This document shows positions 14,429 to 20,177 of a stretch of 20,177 bases of DNA, in pieces. The notes beneath the pieces were generated by a model that searched no databases, was not told the DNA's origin, and worked only from the letters and a program-made list of their open reading frames with translations. The DNA is from Candidatus Latescibacterota bacterium (GTDB lineage Bacteria > JAAXHH01 > JACQVL01), in assembly GCA_016209865.1 (NCBI GenBank), contig JACQVL010000109.1, positions 1 to 20,177 of the forward strand, in the 5' to 3' direction. The translations under genes and the position numbers were made by a program. How positions within the stretch are numbered: position 1 is the stretch's first letter; the number at the start of each line of letters is the position of its first letter.

Positions 14429-15127
14429 ATGACGATGAACATCAACACCCTGATCAAACTCTTGAAGAACTTTCAGGAGGAACTGCACGTGTGTATGGAC
14501 CACAAGAACCGTGAGGGAACAGTGAGTGGAGGCGTCATAGGCAAGCCAGACCCTATTCTGCTTGGTGATTTCATCGTGGAGGCATACAACAATTACTTAA
14601 CCGCTGCCAAAGCGTGCTGCGATCATCCCCTCATTCAGACACTCTCGCCAGTCGAGAAGCTGGATGAAGCTACCGGGATTGCCGATACAACAAGGGTCGG
14701 GAGTCATCCCCGGTTGCAGAAGATGCACGAAGTCGCCTTAGCGACCCGGCAATTGGTGACCTGCTTAGAGCAGGCGATCCAGACAGGCCAGGCGGGTACC
14801 TACAGTGAGACGATCGGAGTGATGGCCTTGTTAGAGAGCCTGGGCGATAACCTCCGACACCTCGAACGAGATATCGCAGACGCGAAGCTCACGGGAAGAC
14901 ACGTCGGGGACGATGAGTGGCGTGAAGCGGCCCGCCCGTTGCTGGATGCGTACAACCAGTATGTGAATATCCTCCAGGAACAGACCGAGGACCCGGTCCT
15001 CCGGAAGCTGTTTCGCCCGCTGGAACCGGACGAGGCGCGGGGGTACAGCTATCTCCTCTCCCAGGTGAAACTGGCCCAGACGGGGTTGCTCACCTATCTG
15101 CGCAAGACGGCTGAACGGCAAGAATGA
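14429..15127 (+). CDS. Unrecognised helical protein with internal duplication, coupled to the sigma factor
   Basis: 232 residues, predicted all-helical, with no signal peptide, no membrane helix and no zinc anti-sigma motif (H-x3-C-x2-C). It contains two related halves: about 46-112 (EAYNNYLTAAKACCDHPLIQ, then TLSPVEKLDEA) and about 169-228 (DAYNQYVNILQEQTEDPVLR, then KLFRPLEPDEA), each followed by a Leu-rich helix. Between them lies a helical linker with LLESLGDNLRHLERDI. I do not recognise the family. Its position fourteen bases after an ECF sigma gene suggests a cytoplasmic partner, perhaps a non-classical anti-sigma factor or effector, but this is inference from context only. It is followed by the AT-rich BlaI promoter, so the operon probably ends here. 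Confidence 0.85.
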   Translation: MTMNINTLIKLLKNFQEELHVCMDHKNREGTVSGGVIGKPDPILLGDFIVEAYNNYLTAAKACCDHPLIQTLSPVEKLDEATGIADTTRVGSHPRLQKMHEVALATRQLVTCLEQAIQTGQAGTYSETIGVMALLESLGDNLRHLERDIADAKLTGRHVGDDEWREAARPLLDAYNQYVNILQEQTEDPVLRKLFRPLEPDEARGYSYLLSQVKLAQTGLLTYLRKTAERQE

Positions 15128-15165
15128 TGACCCCCAATCCATTACGCATATTGTTCAAAAAATCC

Positions 15166-15194
15166 TTGACACTACGAAACGTTTCGTATATATT
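15166..15194 (+). promoter_or_regulatory. Sigma70-type promoter of the BlaI/M56-HEAT operon
   Basis: TTGACA at 15166-15171, a 17-base spacer and TATATT at 15189-15194. The spacer is almost wholly a 16-bp palindrome, so a repressor bound there would block RNA polymerase. GGAGG at 15233-15237 precedes the repressor ATG by seven bases. Confidence 0.8.
15173..15188. promoter_or_regulatory. Operator 1, perfect palindrome TACGAAACGTTTCGTA
   Basis: A perfect 16-bp dyad exactly between the -35 and -10 boxes. By position it is the expected site of the BlaI-type repressor encoded next. Confidence 0.8.
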
Positions 15195-15195
15195 G

Positions 15196-15211
15196 TACGA
15201 AAATCTTCGTA
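15196..15211. promoter_or_regulatory. Operator 2, TACGAAAATCTTCGTA
   Basis: A second dyad with the same TACGAA/TTCGTA half-sites, immediately after the -10 and over the probable transcription start; its centre is 23 bases from that of operator 1. BlaI/MecI-type regulators usually bind paired dyads as dimers. Confidence 0.75.
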
Positions 15212-15244
15212 TCAAAAATTATCTCCCCAACCGGAGGCTGCTGC

Positions 15245-15634
15245 ATGTCTCAGATGAACGTGCCCCTGCCGACCGATGCCGAATTAGCGATCCTTCAGGT
15301 GCTCTGGGCACGCGGGCCGTGTACCGTCCGCGACGTCTATGAGCAACTCAGCCAGGATCGACCGATCGGCTACACCACCGTCTTGAAGCTGCTCCAGATC
15401 ATGACCGACAAGGGCCTGGTCGTCCGTGACGAGTCGCAGCGCGCTCATGTCTACGAGGCACGCGCGGCAGAGGCGGAGACCCAGACGCGGCTGGTGGATG
15501 ATCTGTTGAGCCGGGCGTTCGCCGGCTCCGCCGAGAAGCTGGTGCTCCGGGCCTTGACGGCGCAGCGGACGTCCCCGGAAGAATTAGAACGGATCCGAAC
15601 ACTCCTCGATGAGTTGAAAGGAGGCCGGTCATGA
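15245..15634 (+). CDS. BlaI/MecI family transcriptional repressor
   Basis: 129 residues, the usual size. The winged helix (about 8-70) shows LPTDAELAILQVLWARGPCT, VRDVYEQLSQ, IGYTTVLKLLQIMTDKGLV and the wing RAHVYEA. The C-terminal dimerisation part has LLSRAFAGSAEKLVLRAL, the region where BlaI and MecI are cut by the cognate protease. It should repress its own operon by binding the two dyads in the promoter at 15173-15211, and be inactivated by the M56 protease that follows. The stop overlaps the next start (ATGA), so repressor and protease are translationally coupled, as in classical bla/mec and other BlaI-M56 pairs. There is no beta-lactamase or PBP gene nearby, so the inducer is probably not simply a beta-lactam. 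Confidence 0.93.
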   Translation: MSQMNVPLPTDAELAILQVLWARGPCTVRDVYEQLSQDRPIGYTTVLKLLQIMTDKGLVVRDESQRAHVYEARAAEAETQTRLVDDLLSRAFAGSAEKLVLRALTAQRTSPEELERIRTLLDELKGGRS

Positions 15635-17424
15635 CTCTCATTCTCTCGCTCCTCTCCCCGCGTGTCATGCAGGCGCTCGGCTGGGCGCTGGTGCATTTCG
15701 TCTGGCAGGGCGTCTTGATCGCCGGAGTGCTGGCGTGCAGTTTACGTCTGCTGCGGGATCGTTCCGCCACCATCCGCTATCTGCTCTGCTGCGGCGCGCT
15801 CTGGATGATGCTGTGCTTGCCCATCATCACCGGCGGACTCGTCTATGAGGCCACGGTGCCCCGGCCGCTCGACACAGGGAACCAGAATCCTCTCACAGAG
15901 GTTGAAACGACTCCGGGCGCCCCGCTGCTCCCGAACCTCACCGCCACACCGGTTGAAGACCTCTTCTCCATACCACGGGATGAACGCTTCGCCGTCCGAT
16001 TCGACTGGCTGATGCCGTGGATGGTCTCCGCCTGGCTCATCGGCGTGGCTTTCCTGTCGATCCGCCAGGCGGGCGGGTGGGTGTATCTGCAGCGACTCAC
16101 ACGCCGGGCGGGTCTGCCGGTCGCCCAGCCCTGGCAGCAGAGCCTGCACAGGTTGATGCAGGAGATGGGCATCGCCCGGCCGGTCCGCCTGCTCGAATCC
16201 GCACGGGTACAGGTGCCGATCGTGATCGGATGGCTGCGGCCGGCGGTGCTGATCCCCATGAGCATCCTCACCGGCCTCACCCCTCAGCAGGTCGACGCGA
16301 TTCTGGCTCACGAACTGGCGCACATCCGCCGTCACGACTATCTGGTGAACCTGCTGCAGACGCTCGTCGAGACGCTCCTGTTCTACCATCCGGCGGTCTG
16401 GTGGGTCTCAGGCCGGGTTCGTCAGGAACGGGAGTACTGCTGCGATGACCTGGCAGTCGCGGTCTGCGGCGACCGTGTGGCGTATGCCCGGGCGTTGACC
16501 GATTTGGAATCCCTCCGGACGGCCGACCATGCGCTGGCGCCGGCGGCCACCGGCGGTTCCTTATTGGATCGTATTCGCCGCGTGATCGAAGGGCCGTCCG
16601 CATCACACAGCCGATCGGGACACTACGCGACGAGCATCGTGGCCGTGATCCTCGTCAGCCTCTTCATCATCGGAATCTGGCTGCCGTGGCCTTATACGAG
16701 CACCGTGGCCGCACGGGTGTTTAGCCGCGGCGACGAGTCGGGACCGCAGACCGAACGGACGGCAGACCAGGCCGCTGGCCGTCCTGCTCAGAAAGTGACC
16801 CCCAAAGCAGCGAAAACGCAGAGCACACCAGACACAACGAACTCGTCCCGTGCGGACGTTGAGGTTCAAAAGCAGGCGCTCTTTGCCCTCAGCCAGTCGC
16901 CGCAAGGCATTCAAAAGCTGATGGAGGTTGCGCAGTCCCTTCAAAACCGTGAACTCCGCAAACAGGCGATCTTCTGGCTGAGCCAGCGAGGCGGGGATGA
17001 GGCAGGCTCCACGCTCAATCAGATTTTTAGGGAGGACTCCGATCCCGAGATACGGAAGCAGATACTGTTTGCCTACACACAGATGTCGCGTGAGGCAGGG
17101 ATCCCACGCTTGATTGAGGCTGCAAAGACTGAACGGGATCGTGAGGTAAGGAAACAGGCGATCTTCTGGCTGAGTCAACGGGGTGGGGATGAGGCGCTCA
17201 GCACTCTCGATCAGATTTTCCGGGATAACCCGGACCGAGAGATGCGAAAGCATATTCTGTTTACCTATATTCAGGTGCCCCACCATGAAGGTATCCCGCG
17301 CCTCATCGAGGTTGCGAAAAATGCGGATGAAGATGCGGACGTGCGCAAGCAGGCGATCTTCTGGTTAGGCCAGAGCGACGACCCTCGCGCCCGTGATGTG
17401 TTGATCGACATCATCCAACGTTAA
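15631..17424 (+). CDS. M56 (BlaR1-like) membrane metalloprotease with C-terminal HEAT repeats
   Basis: 597 residues; the ATG is preceded by AAAGGAGG six bases upstream. Membrane helices lie at about 12-40, 47-70 and 122-145. The cytoplasmic gluzincin domain (about 150-300) has HELAH at 227-231 and the third ligand E268 in REYCCDD. A fourth helix (about 333-352) leads to a low-complexity Lys/Thr/Ser linker (about 365-407), then six HEAT-like repeats of about 31 residues (408-597) with the consensus VRKQAIFWLxQ. In BlaR1 the C-terminal domain is an extracellular penicillin sensor; here HEAT repeats occupy that place, implying a protein or peptide ligand rather than a beta-lactam. Signalling would activate the protease to cleave the BlaI repressor. 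The last repeat is nearly the same as that of the next gene product. Confidence 0.9.
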   Translation: MTLILSLLSPRVMQALGWALVHFVWQGVLIAGVLACSLRLLRDRSATIRYLLCCGALWMMLCLPIITGGLVYEATVPRPLDTGNQNPLTEVETTPGAPLLPNLTATPVEDLFSIPRDERFAVRFDWLMPWMVSAWLIGVAFLSIRQAGGWVYLQRLTRRAGLPVAQPWQQSLHRLMQEMGIARPVRLLESARVQVPIVIGWLRPAVLIPMSILTGLTPQQVDAILAHELAHIRRHDYLVNLLQTLVETLLFYHPAVWWVSGRVRQEREYCCDDLAVAVCGDRVAYARALTDLESLRTADHALAPAATGGSLLDRIRRVIEGPSASHSRSGHYATSIVAVILVSLFIIGIWLPWPYTSTVAARVFSRGDESGPQTERTADQAAGRPAQKVTPKAAKTQSTPDTTNSSRADVEVQKQALFALSQSPQGIQKLMEVAQSLQNRELRKQAIFWLSQRGGDEAGSTLNQIFREDSDPEIRKQILFAYTQMSREAGIPRLIEAAKTERDREVRKQAIFWLSQRGGDEALSTLDQIFRDNPDREMRKHILFTYIQVPHHEGIPRLIEVAKNADEDADVRKQAIFWLGQSDDPRARDVLIDIIQR

Positions 17425-17467
17425 CGGCTGGCTCCAACCGCCCCCTCTGATCCACAAGGATAGAGAT

Positions 17468-18637
17468 ATGACCACCCACAAAATACCCCCCGTCCTTCTC
17501 ATCCTGGTGTTGCTCACGACGTCATGCCTCCAGGCACAGCCGATCACCATCCATCCGGACGCCGCAGCACCGCTCGATCAGCGCTGGGCGTGGGGGATGG
17601 ACCAGGGCACACGCCAGGGTGGTCAGTCGGGATACTGGATCGGCTACAGCATCCGACGCCGCATGGGCGAACACGAGACCACAGGCACGTGGAATTCAAA
17701 GTGGGAAGACCGGACGAGCCTCTACGAACTCATCTACGGGACTCCTCCGCCGTATGCTCAGCGAAGGGAGTCCGCGGGGGTGTCTGAAGAGGAGCAGGTG
17801 CGCCAGGCGGCGCGACGGGCGCTGGATGCCCGCGAACACGACAAGAAAGACCGGCGCGAATCCAGCCAGAAGGTGTGGAAGGACATCGCTATCCTGTTCT
17901 TGTTCCGCCAGGGTTCAGTGGAGCCGGAGGACGTTGACCTTCAGACGATGTCGGTCTATTACGATCTGAGACAGCGTCCGCTGTACTGGTTGGGGACGGC
18001 CAGCGATGCCCAGAGCCTCGACCTGCTCGCGCGGGAGTATGAGAAGGTCACGACCACGCGTCTCAAAAAAGACCTCATCGGGGCTGTGGGGGTTCATCAG
18101 TCCCCCGATCGGGTGGTCCCGTTCCTGGAGCGCGTGTTGACCGGCCGAGAGGGCGACGAGGTCCGCAAGCAAGCGGCCTTCTGGTTGGGCCAGCAGGACA
18201 CCCCGCGTGCCCTGCGAATCCTGGAACGTGCCGTTCGAGAGGATCGCTCCGTCGAGGTGAGGAAGCAGGCGGTGTTCGGCATCAGTCAGCTCGACCTCGA
18301 CGAAGCGACGGACTCCTTGATCGACCTGGCGCGCCGTGCGGACGACCGGGAAGTCCAGAAGCAGGCGATCTTCTGGTTAGCGCAACGGGCTTCCACGAAG
18401 GCGGCAGACACACTCAGAAACATTGTCTACGATAAAACGGATACCGAGGTCAAGAAACAGGCGGTCTTTGCCTTGACGCAACTCCCGGATCACAATGGGG
18501 TGCCGCTCCTGATCGAGATCGCCAGAACACATCCCAACCCCGACGTGCGCAAGCAGGCGATCTTCTGGCTCGGCCAGAGCGGCGATCCGCGCGCCCTCAA
18601 TACCCTCATCGACATCGTGCAGGACAAGAGACGATAG
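17468..18637 (+). CDS. Secreted HEAT-repeat protein
   Basis: 389 residues, with AAGGA about eight bases before the ATG. A Sec signal occupies about 1-24 (PPVLLILVLLTTSCLQAQ). The Cys at 20 is preceded by TTS rather than a good lipobox, so lipoprotein status is doubtful. Residues about 25-165 form an unrecognised N-terminal domain with a Trp/Tyr/Gly-rich start (WAWGMDQG, YWIGYSIRRR) and a charged middle. From about 165 on there are HEAT-like repeats of 31 residues with E/DVRKQAxFWLGQ cores, the first clear one at 231. These match the repeats of the M56 protease C-terminus, and the final repeats agree even at DNA level. It lies 43 bases after the protease gene, in the same operon. It could be a periplasmic partner, decoy or ligand-presenting protein for the sensor; the role is inferred. 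Confidence 0.88.
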   Translation: MTTHKIPPVLLILVLLTTSCLQAQPITIHPDAAAPLDQRWAWGMDQGTRQGGQSGYWIGYSIRRRMGEHETTGTWNSKWEDRTSLYELIYGTPPPYAQRRESAGVSEEEQVRQAARRALDAREHDKKDRRESSQKVWKDIAILFLFRQGSVEPEDVDLQTMSVYYDLRQRPLYWLGTASDAQSLDLLAREYEKVTTTRLKKDLIGAVGVHQSPDRVVPFLERVLTGREGDEVRKQAAFWLGQQDTPRALRILERAVREDRSVEVRKQAVFGISQLDLDEATDSLIDLARRADDREVQKQAIFWLAQRASTKAADTLRNIVYDKTDTEVKKQAVFALTQLPDHNGVPLLIEIARTHPNPDVRKQAIFWLGQSGDPRALNTLIDIVQDKRR

Positions 18638-18686
18638 GTGGTTTGGGAATACAGGAGAGCCATATCTTTCCTCAGGAGGTCCTCTT

Positions 18687-19598
18687 ATGCAAGACAGCAT
18701 GCTCGTTGCGGTGCTCTGCAGTGTGGTGATGGTGGCATCTGTCCATGCTGCGTCACTCGATCAACCGGCGGAGAATCCGCCTGGTTGGAGTTGGTTGATC
18801 CCGCCCATGCCGATGCCGACCCCGCAGAGCGCTTGGTCGCAACGCGGCGTCATGGGCATTGCCTCTCAGACCCCGGATGGCGCCTATCTGCTGACCCTGG
18901 CATGGCAACGGGCCGAGGGGACTCGCTATCGCATCGTCGTCTTCGATCCCCGAGGGCGCCGGTACGAGCTTGACGAGCAACTGGGGACCGGCAGTGGCCT
19001 GCTGTATCTGGCCCAGTTTCGCGTCGATCCAGCGTTGCTGCCCCAGGCACAGATTCGCGCCGTGGGGGTGGAGCAGTTAACCCCGGAGGGATGGCGCATC
19101 GCCTCGCAGATCGCGGCCGAGCGGGCCCGCGCGGCCCAGATTGAAATCCTCCCATTGCCGCGGCTCAATGAACCGTATCGGTTTACTCTGACGACCGTCA
19201 ATGGGCGGCAGATTCGTGCGGAGGACTTGCACGGGTCCGTGGTCGTACTGGATTGTTGGGCGACGTGGTGTGGCCCGTGTATGGCCAAGATGCCCCAGTT
19301 GCGGGCCTCCTATGAGGCGTGGCGGCCCCACGGCTTTGAGGTCATCGGGATCAATTTTGATCAAGACTGGAACCGAGCCGTCCAAGCGCTTCAGGAATTG
19401 AACATTCCGTGGGCGCAGGTGGCAGTGCCGAACGACCGCGGAGTGCGGGAGCTCTGGTATGAGGTGTCGAGTATTCGGACATTGCCCCGCATCTTGGTGC
19501 TGGACCGCGAGGGGATTTTGCGAATGGATACGTTGAATCCCCGCGAAGCAGAGGCCGTCATTCACCAGTTGTTGGCTCCAAGCCCGAAGCCAGAATGA
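18687..19598 (+). CDS. Secreted TlpA/ResA-like thioredoxin-fold protein with extra N-terminal domain
   Basis: 303 residues; AGGAGG at 18674-18679 stands seven bases before the ATG. A Sec signal covers about 1-22 (LVAVLCSVVMVASVHA). Residues about 23-155 form a beta-rich domain that I do not recognise (ending near EILPLPRLNEPYRFTL). Residues about 160-300 are a thioredoxin domain: VVVLDCWATWCGPC with the redox pair C195 and C198, VIGINFDQD, and the cis-proline TLP before RILVLD. TlpA/ResA-like proteins keep exported cysteines reduced, for example in cytochrome c maturation. It follows the secreted HEAT protein by 49 bases and probably belongs to the BlaI-controlled operon, which would make the response an envelope redox or folding response. 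Confidence 0.9.
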   Translation: MQDSMLVAVLCSVVMVASVHAASLDQPAENPPGWSWLIPPMPMPTPQSAWSQRGVMGIASQTPDGAYLLTLAWQRAEGTRYRIVVFDPRGRRYELDEQLGTGSGLLYLAQFRVDPALLPQAQIRAVGVEQLTPEGWRIASQIAAERARAAQIEILPLPRLNEPYRFTLTTVNGRQIRAEDLHGSVVVLDCWATWCGPCMAKMPQLRASYEAWRPHGFEVIGINFDQDWNRAVQALQELNIPWAQVAVPNDRGVRELWYEVSSIRTLPRILVLDREGILRMDTLNPREAEAVIHQLLAPSPKPE

Positions 19599-19905
19599 GT
19601 CTCGGTCGCCGAGCAACCCAAACCACCTAACCACGCGCTGCAGGCGACCGGAACCGCGCCCGGCGTTTGGCATCGGTGTCTATGAGGTCCCCGCTCTGCC
19701 GTTCGCTCGTCCCGGGCGGTTCCGGCGGCTGAGCGCGGACGATAGCATGTTCGCACCCCGAACCGCTTCCCGCGCTGGTCCCCGATCGCCGTGTTTTTTT
19801 CCCACATCCACCAACCTTTCCGCCGTCCGTAGAGTCTATCCTATAAACTCGTCGCCTGTGATGTGCTCGTGTTGAGGTGAGGTCGATCTGTGAGGAGGAT
19901 TTTCG
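19599..19905 (+). other. Intergenic region, 307 bases, no gene seen
   Basis: It holds no credible ORF. A small hairpin CTCGG-TCG-CCGAG (19601-19613) follows the thioredoxin stop but lacks a T-tract. A run of seven T (19794-19800) has no good stem before it. TATCCTATAAA near 19837-19847 could contain a -10 for the next gene, without a clear -35. Otherwise I see nothing. Confidence 0.5.
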
Positions 19906-20177
19906 ATGGCAGAAACCCGCCGTTTTGTGCATATATCCCTTGTTCTGACGTCCTGGATGCTCACCCTTGCCACGCCTCTTCCCGCCCAGGAACCGGCGAA
20001 GAGTCATCCCGAAAAGACGATGACGGCCGTTCGGATCAACCCAAGACCGCCGGTCCTCGACGGCGTTCTCGACGATGAGGTCTGGCAGTCCGCCCCGAGC
20101 TTCACCGGGTTCACTCAGAAAGACCCTAAAGAAGGAGAGCCGGCCACGGAGAAGACGACCGTGCAACTCATCTACGA
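19906..20177 (+). CDS. DUF5916-type protein with CBM9-like N-terminal domain (3'-truncated)
   Basis: Ninety complete codons are visible before the window ends. The ATG at 19906 has GAGGAGG (19892-19898) seven bases upstream, an almost ideal site. Residues 1-28 form a Sec signal ending near PLPAQEP. The mature part begins with the characteristic VRINPRPPVLDGVLDDEVWQ, followed by FTGFTQKDPKEGEPATEKT and VQLIY, the start of the carbohydrate-binding family 9-like domain found at the N-terminus of DUF5916 proteins. Full members usually run several hundred residues with a C-terminal beta-barrel-like part and are thought to be envelope proteins of unknown substrate. It follows the BlaI operon after 307 bases and is probably separately transcribed. 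Confidence 0.8.
   Translation, partial: MAETRRFVHISLVLTSWMLTLATPLPAQEPAKSHPEKTMTAVRINPRPPVLDGVLDDEVWQSAPSFTGFTQKDPKEGEPATEKTTVQLIY

Overview
The window is GC-rich, densely coding bacterial DNA with no rRNA, tRNA, CRISPR array or transposase that I can see. I read 13 complete or near-complete protein genes plus one gene truncated at each end. Gene content suggests an uncultivated Gram-negative-type bacterium: secreted proteins with Sec signals, a TlpA-like periplasmic thioredoxin, a DUF6785-type membrane protein, a BlaI/M56 pair carrying HEAT repeats, and the N-terminus of a DUF5916/CBM9-type outer-membrane-associated protein. That mix is typical of Acidobacteriota, Gemmatimonadota, Latescibacterota, Poribacteria and PVC lineages. 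I cannot name the phylum from sequence alone.

Layout. (1) Positions 1-4439, plus strand: a tightly coupled four-gene operon. It holds two tandem paralogues of an unrecognised conserved family, a geranylgeranyl-reductase-type FAD enzyme and a squalene/phytoene synthase-type prenyl synthase, so a small isoprenoid operon with two unknown partners. (2) 4404-4506: an inverted repeat with heptanucleotide repeats between convergent genes. (3) 4512-6496, minus strand: a polytopic DUF6785/OPT-like membrane protein behind a good promoter and a 15-codon upstream ORF that looks like the stump of a Gfo/Idh/MocA dehydrogenase. (4) 6788-8881: an M3 oligopeptidase. (5) 8882-9875: a GT2 glycosyltransferase gene (minus) enclosed by 40-bp inverted repeats built on AGTGACR heptamers. 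(6) 9939-13726: smc with its promoter and a leader hairpin; a CCGCAAT heptamer array is embedded in the hinge coding region. (7) 13842-15127: an ECF sigma factor coupled to an internally duplicated helical protein of unknown function. (8) 15166-19598: a BlaI repressor, an M56 (BlaR1-like) membrane protease whose C-terminus is HEAT repeats, a secreted HEAT-repeat protein and a thioredoxin-fold protein, behind a promoter carrying two palindromic operators. (9) 19906-end: start of the DUF5916-like gene.

The most interesting parts are the BlaI/M56-HEAT module with its TACGAA-type operators, the three families of 7-bp tandem repeats (one inside the smc hinge, one framing a glycosyltransferase cassette), and a composition signature: CTAG appears absent while Leu TTA codons are mostly followed by G. 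All counts were made by eye.
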